Counted from the first letter of the stretch, positions 1 to 7,684 are shown. The stretch: DNA of 40,280 nucleotides from an uncultured Oscillospiraceae bacterium (GCA_934481355.1 CAKSPH010000023.1:1-40280), one strand, 5' to 3'. Notes: a model not told the origin generated them from the sequence alone. Program-made: numbers and translations.

Positions 1-73
1 ACAGTAGTTAAGCTCACTTGCGTCGACAATACTCGATGGGCAACTGTCCGGGAAGATAGATAGGCGCCGACAC
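1..73 (+). rRNA. rrf: 5S rRNA, 3' part
   Basis: The window opens inside a 5S rRNA. The AGTTAAGCTC core and the closing GGCGCCGACA that would pair with the missing 5' end are visible. The 3' end is approximate. It lies six bases before tRNA-Lys, as expected at the end of a Firmicute rRNA operon. Confidence 0.85.
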
Positions 74-78
74 TTTAT

Positions 79-154
79 GCAGCTTTAGCTCAGTTGGTAG
101 AGCAACTGACTCTTAATCAGTGGGTCCAGGGTTCGAGTCCCTGAAGCTGTACCA
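79..154 (+). tRNA. tRNA-Lys (CTT)
   Basis: This is a complete 76-nt cloverleaf. The acceptor stem GCAGCTT pairs with AAGCTGT (one G-T pair), the anticodon stem is ACTGA/TCAGT, and the loop CTCTTAA gives anticodon CTT. The T arm GGTTCGAGTCC is present and the CCA end is encoded. It follows the 5S rRNA and is probably co-transcribed with it. Confidence 0.97.
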
Positions 155-159
155 CCACT

Positions 160-195
160 GATAAGGAATAGGCGAAAACCTGTTCCTTATCTTTA
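160..195 (+). terminator. Hairpin between tRNA-Lys and tRNA-Glu, possible terminator
   Basis: A 9-bp perfect stem (160-168 with 183-191) extended by AGG/CCT inside is followed by TTTATAT. The shape fits an intrinsic terminator or an RNA-processing hairpin that splits the tRNA cluster. The T tract is short, so readthrough is likely. Confidence 0.5.
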
Positions 196-198
196 TAT

Positions 199-273
199 GG
201 CTCGTTAGTCAAGCGGTTAAGACGTTGGCCTCTCACGCCGAAAACGGGGGTTCGATTCCCCCACGAGTCACCA
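199..273 (+). tRNA. tRNA-Glu (CTC)
   Basis: This is a 75-nt cloverleaf. Acceptor GGCTCGT pairs with ACGAGTC (one G-T pair), anticodon stem TTGGC pairs with GCCGA, and loop CTCTCAC gives anticodon CTC. CCA is encoded. It reads GAG codons; a TTC-anticodon isoacceptor must lie elsewhere. Confidence 0.97.
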
Positions 274-297
274 TTAAATTTCCCACAACCGAATTTC

Positions 298-374
298 GCG
301 CCAATAGCTCAGTTGGTTAGAGCAACCGGCTCATAACCGGTCGGTCCGGGGTTCGAGTCCCTGTTGGCGCACCA
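298..374 (+). tRNA. tRNA-Met (CAT), elongator type
   Basis: This is a 77-nt cloverleaf with acceptor GCGCCAA/TTGGCGC, anticodon stem ACCGG/CCGGT, loop CTCATAA, anticodon CAT and encoded CCA. The first acceptor pair is an intact G-C, unlike the mismatch of initiator tRNA, so this is elongator Met. A lysidine-modified Ile tRNA cannot be fully excluded. Confidence 0.93.
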
Positions 375-379
375 CCAAT

Positions 380-455
380 AGGGGTATAGTTCAGTTGGTA
401 GAACGACGGTCTCCAAAACCGTATGTCGAGGGTTCAAGTCCTTCTGCCCCTGCCA
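380..455 (+). tRNA. tRNA-Trp (CCA)
   Basis: This is a 76-nt cloverleaf with acceptor AGGGGTA/TGCCCCT, anticodon stem ACGGT/ACCGT, loop CTCCAAA, anticodon CCA, discriminator G and encoded CCA end. It starts only five bases after tRNA-Met. Confidence 0.97.
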
Positions 456-461
456 CGAATC

Positions 462-496
462 AAACCGCATTGCTAAACGCTTTGCGGTTTTTTTAT
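462..496 (+). terminator. Intrinsic terminator of the rRNA/tRNA operon
   Basis: The inverted repeat AAACCGCA/TGCGGTTT is followed by a run of seven or more T. It lies directly behind tRNA-Trp and closes the stable RNA operon. Confidence 0.9.
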
Positions 497-563
497 TTCT
501 TCCGTAAAAAGAGCTCGGAATTGTGATTTGGTCACACATAAGTCAATTGGTCACACAAAATAT

Positions 564-596
564 AACGGCGGTTCAATTTTTGATCCGCCGTTTTTA
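564..596 (+). terminator. Intrinsic terminator, bidirectional
   Basis: The perfect 8-bp stem AACGGCGG (564-571)/CCGCCGTT (585-592) has T-rich flanks on both strands. It can stop residual tRNA transcripts and also the minus-strand ORF ending at 614. Confidence 0.7.
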
Positions 597-613
597 ATGT
601 TATTTTGCTTTCT

Positions 614-970
614 TTAGTAGTTTGATTTGAGGTTATAAGGGTGGGTGCAGCAGACCACTGCCGCCGCAGGAGTAAACAAAGCTGCTGCGGCTGCTGCGCC
701 AGCGGCTCCACCACCAATAGAACAAGCGGTTACAACGATATCTTTTTCGTACCGGGATATAAATTCTCTCTTATCTATTTTGCCAAATGCTAATAAGCAT
801 GAATTCCTGACAGTATTAAAAGCAATAACGGTTACCCAATGAGCCTTATACGCTTCTGAATCGCCCAGAAAAATCACTTTACAAGCGCGTATTGTATGTT
901 CATTAACCATATAATACTTCTGTTCAAACTCGGCAGCCCTGCGGCGACCTCGTTGTACATCTGCGTACAT
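614..970 (-). CDS. Hypothetical Ala/Gly-rich small protein
   Basis: The frame encodes about 118 residues from ATG at 970, or 126 from a TTG at 994. I do not recognise the family. The N-terminal half is charged. The last third is a hydrophobic Gly/Ala run with AGAAAAAALF and a CC pair, which could be a membrane segment or a bacteriocin-like glycine-zipper helix. No good ribosome binding site precedes either start. The strong terminator at 996-1027 lies just upstream, so expression would need readthrough or a promoter I cannot see. A short region with repeated GCTGCGGC-type codons may inflate the frame. It may be a real orphan or chance. Confidence 0.3.
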   Translation of the reverse strand: MYADVQRGRRRAAEFEQKYYMVNEHTIRACKVIFLGDSEAYKAHWVTVIAFNTVRNSCLLAFGKIDKREFISRYEKDIVVTACSIGGGAAGAAAAAALFTPAAAVVCCTHPYNLKSNY

Positions 971-995
971 ACCTGTTATGCAGCGGAAATTCAAG

Positions 996-1027
996 TAATT
1001 AAGCCCCGCGGCAGCGGGGCTTAATTA
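996..1027 (-). terminator. Strong intrinsic terminator behind the FliD-C-like gene
   Basis: A perfect 14-bp stem (996-1009 with 1014-1027) with a 4-nt loop and a GC-rich core abuts the stop codon of the minus-strand gene at 1028. The A/T outer part supplies a modest T tail. Confidence 0.8.
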
Positions 1028-1747
1028 TTATGCGTATGTGCTGAATAATGCTCCTATATTGTAGGTGTAGCTCGGGGTCACGCTGTTCGAGTAGGAGAAC
1101 AGGTTTCCGGTGCTTCCCTGAAGCCGCTGTATCTGCTGTGCTTTCTGGGTCACCTTAGAAGCGTATCCGCCTCTGCCGAACGTGGACTTGAACTCATAGT
1201 TCTTCACTTCGGAGAGCTTATCCCTGTCGAACGTGAGCTTATTGTCGCTTCCGACTGTGACTCCTGCACGGCGAAGCGCATTGCTGTATACCTTTGTGGT
1301 GTTTACGAGTATAACGCCCTTCTGGAGCACCGACTGGTTATCGGAATCACCCAGCGCGTCTACCATGCTGTTGTAGTCGTCAACGAAGCTCTGTATCTTC
1401 CTGGAAGCCGCGTCAGCATCCACGGTCCCGCCGTAGTCCAGTGAGTTTGCGTAGCTGACCAGGTCGTCAGAGGATTTCGCCGCCGCGGAAGCCGCAGACT
1501 TCACGGAAACTGTCTTGTCCGCCTTTTCGGTGTCCTCTTCGCTGGGAAATATCGAGTTGTACAGCTTCTTGTACTGTGCTTTAAAGTAGTCATTCTTGTT
1601 CTTAAGAATGCTCTCCATGGCGTCGCTGGTGGTCGTCTTGGAGCTTGCGTTACTCTTCGCAAACAGATTCGAGGAGCTTACGCCGTACTTCGCAGAAACC
1701 TGCGCCATTCTGACCTGAGTCATTGCCATGTTACCAATAGTTGACAT
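1028..1747 (-). CDS. FliD C-terminal-like, probably flagellum-related protein
   Basis: The product is 239 residues and starts with ATG behind a near-perfect AGGAGGT site (1753-1759). It has no Sec signal peptide or membrane helix. It is rich in Ser, Ala, Asn and Thr, like proteins exported through the flagellum. Residues 115-190 show a pattern seen in the C-terminal domain of flagellar caps: YNSMVDAL, a stretch of alternating helices, then GVTVGSDNKLTFDRDKL, resembling the ...G-L-x-D-x-x-x-L module. Only about 60% of such a domain is present, and the full fliD lies at 36671. Inference: a small cap-like or filament-associated secreted protein. It could also belong to an unrelated clostridial family. 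It starts 40 bases behind the CofE-like gene and is probably co-transcribed with it. Confidence 0.8.
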   Translation of the reverse strand: MSTIGNMAMTQVRMAQVSAKYGVSSSNLFAKSNASSKTTTSDAMESILKNKNDYFKAQYKKLYNSIFPSEEDTEKADKTVSVKSAASAAAKSSDDLVSYANSLDYGGTVDADAASRKIQSFVDDYNSMVDALGDSDNQSVLQKGVILVNTTKVYSNALRRAGVTVGSDNKLTFDRDKLSEVKNYEFKSTFGRGGYASKVTQKAQQIQRLQGSTGNLFSYSNSVTPSYTYNIGALFSTYA

Positions 1748-1786
1748 AAAAACACCTCCTGAAATTTATTAAAAGTGCTGAATAAA

Positions 1787-2488
1787 TCAACCGACTTTTC
1801 TGACTATCGCGACAGGCGTCTGCTGTGAGCACTGGTCAAGGGGATTGTCCTTGAACGCCTGTATCGGGAATTCGTCCGGCATATCCTTGCGGGGCTTGCC
1901 GAGTACGTTCGCACCGATGTCGTTGGCGTCGATTATAACCACGTCTGTGCCGAGATGCCTGGTGAGTCTCTGTGCGACCTCGTCGGGCTTGTCGGGAGCC
2001 ATCTTCGCGTAGTGATTGTAGGGCGGCAGCGTGTATTCGCAGGGACCGTCAATGGCTCTCGCCTTCATGCCGCAGATGTTGTAGAACACGCCGTGCTTTC
2101 CGAACAGCTTGCCGATCGCCGCGCAGAACGCCGCCCACAGCACCTTTGGTCTGCCGACCTCGCGTATACACAGCTCCATGGTCTCGGGCATTCCAAGGCC
2201 TATGCCGTAATTCGTCTTTACAACGAAGTGCGACAGAAGCTTCGCCAGCCTTGATACCTTTATCTCTTCGATGGGGAACGCACGTCCCTGAGATATCGCA
2301 ACTATCTTCTCCGACATGATTATCGTGTCGCCCGGCTGGATATAGTCCTTAACGTACTTGTCGAGTACATCTTCAAGCACGTCGTCCTTTGTTATTACAT
2401 GGGTCTTTATCGGATATCTGGCGTATCTGCCGTAATCCGTGTCTATTTCAAGATTCTTGCCCTCGTTGGGCTGAAATGGCATTTCCAT
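1787..2488 (-). CDS. CofE-like (F420-0:gamma-glutamyl ligase family) protein
   Basis: The product is 233 residues. The start at 2488 has AAGGGG upstream on the minus strand. The sequence follows the CofE fold family: PIKTHVITKDD, then the PGDTIIMSEKIVAISQGR segment, GIGLGMPETM, and the VVIIDANDIGANVLG motif near residues 184-198. In F420-making organisms CofE adds glutamate to F420-0. Clostridia generally lack the rest of that pathway, and none of it is here, so the substrate is unknown. These genes are often annotated as F420-0--gamma-glutamyl ligase by fold alone. Repeat element A lies just upstream, between this gene and pyrE. Confidence 0.85.
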   Translation of the reverse strand: MEMPFQPNEGKNLEIDTDYGRYARYPIKTHVITKDDVLEDVLDKYVKDYIQPGDTIIMSEKIVAISQGRAFPIEEIKVSRLAKLLSHFVVKTNYGIGLGMPETMELCIREVGRPKVLWAAFCAAIGKLFGKHGVFYNICGMKARAIDGPCEYTLPPYNHYAKMAPDKPDEVAQRLTRHLGTDVVIIDANDIGANVLGKPRKDMPDEFPIQAFKDNPLDQCSQQTPVAIVRKVG

Positions 2489-2518
2489 TGGTTTTCCCCT
2501 TGTTCCCCGTTATTTTAT

Positions 2519-2764
2519 GGTAACCTCTAAAAACCTCCTTCACGGCAGATTTCTATTCCTTATATCATCTGCTTCGTTGTCAAACCTTGAAATACATACA
2601 GTAAACGCATTATCCGCCCGCGGCGGAAAACGCTGCGGTTGATACTAATTCCAGAATCACGTTTCAACTGTTCATATTATGTGTATTTGGAATTAGTATA
2701 ACGCCTAGCATCTGATATAAGTCATGTACGAAATCTGCTCGTGTCCCGGTTTTTAGAGGTTACC
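2519..2764. repeat. Long-hairpin repeat element A (subfamily 1, with nested insertion)
   Basis: This 246-bp element is bounded by GGTAACCTCTAAAAACC and its exact reverse complement. Inside the ends a further arm pairs imperfectly (GCAGATTTC with GAAATCTGC). Apart from an expanded centre it matches element D at 39089-39250 almost base for base. It is flanked by TTAT on both sides, a possible target duplication. It carries a second palindromic insertion at 2642-2699. No ORF of its own is visible. Confidence 0.9.
2642..2699. mobile_element. Nested 58-bp palindromic insertion inside element A
   Basis: The 12-bp perfect terminal inverted repeats ATACTAATTCCA and TGGAATTAGTAT enclose 34 bases. The related element D lacks this block at the equivalent place (GCGGTT..ACGCC), so it looks like a small non-autonomous element inserted into the first. 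Confidence 0.65.
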
Positions 2765-2782
2765 TTATTATACTTCGGGTAA

Positions 2783-3439
2783 TCAGCCTACGCCGTATAC
2801 CTTTCTGTATTCCTTCATTTTCCCGACATACTCCTTGCCGGGAATGATGTCCTTTTCAAGAGCGTCGATGATGTCGTTTATGTTCACGATGGAGTATACC
2901 TTAACCCCGAACTCGTCGTAAACCTCCTGAACCGCGGACTTGTCAGAGGTAAGCCCCTTTTCCATGCGGTCAACGGTGATTATCATGCCCTCGATGTTGA
3001 CCTTTGCGGCGCTCATCAGCTTCGGGAGAACCTCGCGCAGGGCCTTGCCGGAGGTCATAACGTCCTCGATGATGACTACCTTTTCGCCATCCTCAAGGGT
3101 CTTGCCCACGAACATTCCGCCCTCGCCGTGATCCTTGACCTCCTTGCGGTCAAAGCAGTAATTCACATCGGTGCCGAACTTGTTGTACAGCGCGGTGCAC
3201 GCGGATACCGCAAGCGGGATACCCTTGTATGCGGGTCCGAACAGCGTTTCAGGCTGAAGTCCGTTTTCCTTTATGCACTCAGCGTAAAATTCGCCGAGCT
3301 TTGCGAGCTGTGCGCCGGTCTTGTAGTTGCCTGCGTTGATGAAATAAGGAGCCAGTCTGCCGCTCTTGAGCGTGAACTCGCCGAACTTCAGAACTCCGCT
3401 GTCTACCATGAATCTGATAAAGCTCTCTTTGTAGGTCAT
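2783..3439 (-). CDS. pyrE: Orotate phosphoribosyltransferase
   Basis: The product is 218 residues. It transfers phosphoribose from PRPP to orotate to give OMP in pyrimidine synthesis, in the cytosol. The PRPP-binding signature VVIIEDVMTSGKA is present, with the FGPAYKGIPLA loop and the flexible loop DRKEVKDHGEGG. I chose ATG at 3439 because AGGAAGG lies just upstream and the family N-terminus TYKESFIRFMVDSGVL begins there. The frame stays open to 3628, but that extension has no family resemblance and contains the promoter. No other pyr genes are adjacent. Repeat element A starts 18 bases after the stop. Confidence 0.97.
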   Translation of the reverse strand: MTYKESFIRFMVDSGVLKFGEFTLKSGRLAPYFINAGNYKTGAQLAKLGEFYAECIKENGLQPETLFGPAYKGIPLAVSACTALYNKFGTDVNYCFDRKEVKDHGEGGMFVGKTLEDGEKVVIIEDVMTSGKALREVLPKLMSAAKVNIEGMIITVDRMEKGLTSDKSAVQEVYDEFGVKVYSIVNINDIIDALEKDIIPGKEYVGKMKEYRKVYGVG

Positions 3440-3496
3440 GTTGATTTTCCTTCCTGTATTTAATGCCGCAGGGCATAGTATTACATTCTTAATATA

Positions 3497-3525
3497 ATTA
3501 TAGCACACCTTACTGATAATTGCAA
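3497..3525 (-). promoter_or_regulatory. Promoter of pyrE
   Basis: On the minus strand TTGCAA (3520-3525), a 17-bp spacer and TATAAT (3497-3502) form a good sigma-A promoter. The start would fall about 50 bases before the pyrE ATG. Confidence 0.8.
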
Positions 3526-3723
3526 GGGTCTGCCGCGATTTTTTCCCTGCGGCGGCGGAATAAGACAGGTGTAGAAAAAATCCGGGGAATTCCGCTGTTT
3601 TATTGTGCAAATACAACATAAGCCGCATATCGTATTACCGAAAATCCGCATTAATTCGTCATCGCCATGAAACAAAGCCTCGGATTTTATGTGCATTTTG
3701 GTAAAAATCAAGCTGTTTTTCCC

Positions 3724-3752
3724 TTGACATTTTCGTTATTATGTTGTAAAAT
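3724..3752 (+). promoter_or_regulatory. Promoter of rny
   Basis: A consensus TTGACA (3724-3729), a 17-bp spacer and TAAAAT (3747-3752) are present. The predicted start near 3760 leaves a 5' leader of about 315 nt ahead of rny. Confidence 0.8.
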
Positions 3753-3865
3753 AAATATGGGCTTTTCTGCGATGGTTACATCGGCAGAAATGCTTACTTT
3801 GTACTAATATCTATTCCATATACATAATGGCGGTACTTAATATATGATTTAAAAAGGAGCCACCT

Positions 3866-4033
3866 ATGCCGTCCGGTTTCTTGGGGGGAATCAGACGGTC
3901 TGCCTGCCATGATTTCAGCGCGGCAGTCGCTGCCGCTAATGATTTACGCAGCATAGAACTGCGAGGATCGCTCATTCCGCGGGAATGGCGTCCTATTCTC
4001 AGAAAATTGTATATTACTTCCCGCCGCTTTTGA
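3866..4033 (+). CDS. Possible 55-residue leader ORF upstream of rny
   Basis: ATG at 3866 follows AAAAAGGAG (3851-3859) by six bases, a very good ribosome binding site. The frame stays open for 55 codons and ends with TGA at 4033, 39 bases before rny. The peptide is basic, has no membrane segment, and includes WRPILRKLYI and a C-terminal RRF. I recognise no family. The same DNA can form several GC hairpins, so it may be a leader peptide, an uncharacterised small protein, or a structured leader RNA with a chance frame. The strong binding site favours translation. Confidence 0.45.
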   Translation: MPSGFLGGIRRSACHDFSAAVAAANDLRSIELRGSLIPREWRPILRKLYITSRRF

Positions 4034-4072
4034 GAGTAGTGTTATTACTATCTAAGAAGGAGGGAAAACGAG

Positions 4073-5671
4073 ATGGAACCAATAATAGCGGTCATTATCG
4101 CTGTTGCTGCTTTCATCGTCGGCGCTGCCGCAGCAGGTTTTATCTGCTTCAGAATGGGCATAAAGCACCGCATCAAAACTGCGGAAGCCCAGTTTGAATC
4201 CGCAGAGAAAGAATCTGCGCGCATCATCGAAGAAGCTAACGCAAAAGCAGAAGACCGCAAGAAAGCGGCTCTTGTTGAAGCCAAGGACGAGATCTACAAA
4301 TTGCGTTCAGACGCAGAAAAGGAGATCCAGCGCTTAAAGGGAGAGACCGACCGCGAGCTGAAAGAACGCCGCGGCGAACTGACCCGCTCCGAGCGCAGAC
4401 TTCAGCAGAAAGAGGAAAACCTCGACAAGAAAACCGACAAAATGGAGCGCCTGGAAGAACAGCTCCACCAGAAGCATAAGAAGGCGGACGAGCAGATCGC
4501 CGAGGCTGAACAGCTGAAGGCGAACCAGATGGATATTCTCGAACGCATTTCCGGCTTCACCACCGATCAGGCGAAGGAGCACCTGCTGTCGCTGCTTGAC
4601 AGCGAGCTCAACCATGAAAAGGCAGTGAAGATCACTGCCTATGAGCAGAAGCTCAGGGACGAGGAAGAGGATATCGCGAGAAAGCATATCTCCCTTGCCA
4701 TTTCAAGACTTGCCGCAGACACCGTTTCCGAGATGGCAGTGTCAGTTGTTGCTATTCCCAACGACGAGATGAAGGGACGCATCATCGGACGCGAGGGCAG
4801 AAATATCCGCGCCCTTGAAACGCTTACCGGCGTTGACCTCATCATCGACGACACCCCCGAGGCTATCACACTTTCCAGCTTCGACCAGGTTCGCCGTGAG
4901 ATCGCCCGCATATCACTCGAAAGACTTATTCAGGACGGACGTATCCACCCCGCACGCATTGAGGAAACAGTCGAGAAAGCGCGTAAGGAAGTCGAGCAGC
5001 GTATCCGTCAGGAGGGCGAGCGCGCCGTTATGGAGACCAACGTCAACGGTCTTAATCATGAGCTTGTGCGCCTGATAGGCAGACTTAAGTACAGAACATC
5101 CTATCGTCAGAACGTCCTCAGCCACTCTATCGAGGTCGCTCACCTTGCCGGGATAATGGCGAGCGAGCTTGGCGTTGACGCCGCCCTCGCAAGACGTGCA
5201 GGACTTCTCCACGATATAGGAAAGGCTCTCGACCACGAGATAGAAGGCTCCCATGTACAGATAGGCGTTGACGTATGCCGCAAGTACAAGGAAAGCCCCG
5301 AGGTGATTCACGCTATCGAGGCTCACCACGGCGATGTTGAGTGCCGCACCGTTATCGCAGCGCTGGTTCAGGCCGCCGACGCGATAAGCGCCGCAAGACC
5401 CGCCGCAAGAAGCGAGAACTTTGAGAACTACATCAAGCGTCTTGAAAAGCTGGAGGAGATCTGCTGCTCCTATGACGGGGTTGAGAAATCCTACGCTATT
5501 CAGGCTGGCCGCGAGGTACGCATAATGATCAAGCCCGAATCCGTAACGGACGACGGCATGAAGGTGCTTGCGCGTGATATCGCAAAGCGTATTGAGGACG
5601 AGATGGAATATCCCGGTCAGATAAAGATCAACCTTATCCGCGAGAGCCGCGCAGTTGATTACGCAAAATAA
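4073..5671 (+). CDS. rny: Ribonuclease Y
   Basis: The product is 532 residues, a normal family length. RNase Y is the membrane-bound endoribonuclease that starts mRNA decay in many Firmicutes. Order of parts: an N-terminal membrane helix (about residues 4-26), a long charged coiled coil (30-210), a KH RNA-binding domain with [15 protein letters not shown] near residue 236, and an HD metal-dependent hydrolase domain with [10 protein letters not shown] near residue 380. ATG follows AAGAAGGAGGG. The long leader suggests post-transcriptional control, possibly by the enzyme itself (inference). It lies on its own promoter, ahead of the hydrogenase-chemoreceptor gene, with a candidate terminator between them. 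Confidence 0.98.
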   Translation: MEPIIAVIIAVAAFIVGAAAAGFICFRMGIKHRIKTAEAQFESAEKESARIIEEANAKAEDRKKAALVEAKDEIYKLRSDAEKEIQRLKGETDRELKERRGELTRSERRLQQKEENLDKKTDKMERLEEQLHQKHKKADEQIAEAEQLKANQMDILERISGFTTDQAKEHLLSLLDSELNHEKAVKITAYEQKLRDEEEDIARKHISLAISRLAADTVSEMAVSVVAIPNDEMKGRIIGREGRNIRALETLTGVDLIIDDTPEAITLSSFDQVRREIARISLERLIQDGRIHPARIEETVEKARKEVEQRIRQEGERAVMETNVNGLNHELVRLIGRLKYRTSYRQNVLSHSIEVAHLAGIMASELGVDAALARRAGLLHDIGKALDHEIEGSHVQIGVDVCRKYKESPEVIHAIEAHHGDVECRTVIAALVQAADAISAARPAARSENFENYIKRLEKLEEICCSYDGVEKSYAIQAGREVRIMIKPESVTDDGMKVLARDIAKRIEDEMEYPGQIKINLIRESRAVDYAK

Positions 5672-5679
5672 AACACCGC

Positions 5680-5715
5680 TGCGCTCCCTGCTTCCTGTTG
5701 GGGGCGCATTATTCT
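5680..5715 (+). terminator. Candidate terminator of rny
   Basis: A 9-bp stem TGCGCTCCC (5680-5688)/GGGGGCGCA (5700-5708), with one G-T pair, is followed by TTATTCT. The T tract is weak, so some transcription could continue into the next gene. Confidence 0.5.
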
Positions 5716-5741
5716 ACTAATGAGGCAAAGGAGCTTCTGAC

Positions 5742-7673
5742 ATGATACTGTTTGACGCGTCAAAATGCGTTTCCTGCAACTCCTGCATACGCGCCTGCCC
5801 CACTCCCGAGGCGAACAAGGCTGTCGTCGCCGGGGACGGCAGGACTATCTACGATATAGACCCGCAGAAGTGCATACGCTGCGGCGCCTGCGTAAAGGAC
5901 TGCCCCCACGGTGCGCGCACATTTGAGGACGATACCCCCGCTTTCTGGCAGGATATAAAATCCGGGCAGGACATCGTGCTGCTGGTGGCGCCCTCCATCA
6001 AGGTGGCGTTTGACGGCTGCTGGCGCAATGTGCTGGAATACCTCAGAAACAACGGCGTGAAGAATATCTACGACGTATCCTTCGGAGCCGATATATGCAC
6101 CTGGGCGCACCTTCGCTATATCCGGCAGAATCCCGGGAAGAAGCTTATCTCCCAGCCATGTCCCGCAATCGTCAACTACATACTGAAATACACCCCGGAG
6201 ATCATCCCGGATCTGTCGCCGGTGCAGTCTCCGATACTCTGCGCGGCGGTGTATATCCGCAAGTACCTCGGCGTGAATACGAAGCTCGCAGCGCTCACCC
6301 CGTGCATTGCCAAGCGCGATGAGTTCCGCATGACCGGCATAGTGGACTACAACGTTACATTCGAGCATTTAGGCGCGCTTCTGGAGGAAAAGGGATTCCA
6401 TCTTGCAGACCAGAAGGGCAGGCGCTCAGCGTTTGAATTCAACGGACCCCAGGGGATAATGGGCGCGATTTATCCCAGACCGGGCGGTCTGAAAGCCTGT
6501 CTGGAGCTGGAGGCTCCGGCGCTGAGCGTTATCTCCTCCGAGGGCACGGATCACATCTACAGGGAGCTTTCGCAGTACTCTGCGGTGGGAGCCCGCGACC
6601 TCCCGGACGTATTCGACGTGCTTTCCTGCGGACGCGGCTGCGGAAGCGGTCCGGCGATAGGCACTCCGCTTTCCGTGTACAGAATGAGCGGTATACTGAA
6701 CGGTATTGAGAAATACAACCGCAACAACCGCGTGAAATTCGACAGGAAGGGCAGGGATAAACAGTTCCTTGCATTCGATAAGGAGCTTAAGCTGGAGGAT
6801 TTCCTGCGCAGCTACGAAAAGCATCCGGTAGAGACTGCCAGCTATACGGACGAGCAGATAGACGAGGTCCTGCACAGCCTCGGCAAAACCACCGAGACCG
6901 AGATGAACTACAACTGTCGTGCCTGCGGCTTTGCGACCTGCCGGGAGCTTGCAAAGGCTATCCTGGACGGCACCAGCACGAAGAATTCCTGCGGGCAGTA
7001 TACCCTGCACGAGGCTGACCGCCGCGCCGCCCAGATAGAGCAGACCAACGCCAGCATAAGCGACATAACCTCTCAGCTCTCTGACGTGGTATCACGGCTT
7101 ACGGACAGCATTTCCAGCGTGAAGGAGTCCACCGGCGGGATCACCGAGCTGAACAGCCAGAATCACGAGCAGGCGGAGCGGCTCTCCGGCGTGGTAACGG
7201 AGCTGCGGCAGCTGACGGAGAACATCAACAGCTCCATGGGCGCGATAAACGAGAGCGTGACCGGATTCTCAAAGATGACCCGCGATATCTCGGATATAGC
7301 ACGGCAGATAAACATTCTCGCGATAAACGCCAGCATAGAGGCGGCGCGCGCCGGGGAATACGGAAAGGGTTTCGCCGTTGTCGCCGAGGAGGTGCGGAAT
7401 CTGGCGCAGCACTCCCAGACCGCCGTTACTGAGGCGGAGGCGAGCAACAGGCTGGTGTTCAGCAATATTGACGACGTAAACGGCATAGTTTCCACGATAA
7501 ACGACAAGATGACCGATATACTCGCCATGATGAAGAAGATGAACGGCAATATATCCGATACACTCGCCAGGGGGAGCGACATAAGCAGCGCAATGACCGG
7601 CGTATCCGGCATAACCTCGACAGTTGACAGCCTTGTCAGCCGCGCCGGGGAAGTGCTCCGCACCGCCGACTGA
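5742..7673 (+). CDS. Soluble [FeFe]-hydrogenase-like chemoreceptor fusion
   Basis: The product is 643 residues with no signal peptide or membrane helix. Order of parts: a two-cluster ferredoxin domain (Cys 9, 12, 15, 19 and 44, 47, 50, 54); an [FeFe]-hydrogenase H-cluster domain with SQPCPA (Cys140), TPCIAKRDEF (Cys188) and SCGRGCGSG (Cys296, Cys300); a small Fe-S domain (Cys 392, 395, 400, 417); then a methyl-accepting chemotaxis domain with the conserved hairpin tip EAARAGEYGKGFAVVAEEV near residue 535. All four H-cluster cysteines are kept. The proton-relay cysteine before Cys140 is Pro, as expected for a sensor rather than a fast catalyst. This matches the sensory group C hydrogenases. 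It probably reports H2 or redox state to CheA/CheW, though the ligand is inferred. RBS AAAGGAG precedes ATG. Confidence 0.93.
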   Translation: MILFDASKCVSCNSCIRACPTPEANKAVVAGDGRTIYDIDPQKCIRCGACVKDCPHGARTFEDDTPAFWQDIKSGQDIVLLVAPSIKVAFDGCWRNVLEYLRNNGVKNIYDVSFGADICTWAHLRYIRQNPGKKLISQPCPAIVNYILKYTPEIIPDLSPVQSPILCAAVYIRKYLGVNTKLAALTPCIAKRDEFRMTGIVDYNVTFEHLGALLEEKGFHLADQKGRRSAFEFNGPQGIMGAIYPRPGGLKACLELEAPALSVISSEGTDHIYRELSQYSAVGARDLPDVFDVLSCGRGCGSGPAIGTPLSVYRMSGILNGIEKYNRNNRVKFDRKGRDKQFLAFDKELKLEDFLRSYEKHPVETASYTDEQIDEVLHSLGKTTETEMNYNCRACGFATCRELAKAILDGTSTKNSCGQYTLHEADRRAAQIEQTNASISDITSQLSDVVSRLTDSISSVKESTGGITELNSQNHEQAERLSGVVTELRQLTENINSSMGAINESVTGFSKMTRDISDIARQINILAINASIEAARAGEYGKGFAVVAEEVRNLAQHSQTAVTEAEASNRLVFSNIDDVNGIVSTINDKMTDILAMMKKMNGNISDTLARGSDISSAMTGVSGITSTVDSLVSRAGEVLRTAD

Positions 7674-7684
7674 CAGGAGGAGCC

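Larger units (their letters stand above)
3440..4072. other. Divergent pyrE/rny intergenic region
   Basis: This 633-bp stretch holds the pyrE promoter, about 200 bp in which I see nothing, the rny promoter at 3724-3752, and a roughly 315-nt rny leader with a possible small ORF and several short hairpins (for example GCGGCAG/CTGCCGC near 3921-3937). Confidence 0.7.

Noticed and set aside
522..557. CRP-like TGTGA-N5-TCACA palindrome and a repeated TTGGTCACACA
   Set aside because: The spacing is wrong for CRP, there is no gene start nearby, and only two copies exist.
2519..2764. CRISPR-like repeat
   Set aside because: The repeats are palindromic, dispersed and single copies, with no regular spacers and no cas genes.
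3440..3628. N-terminal extension of pyrE to 3628
   Set aside because: The extension contains the promoter and has no family similarity. The start at 3439 has a binding site.
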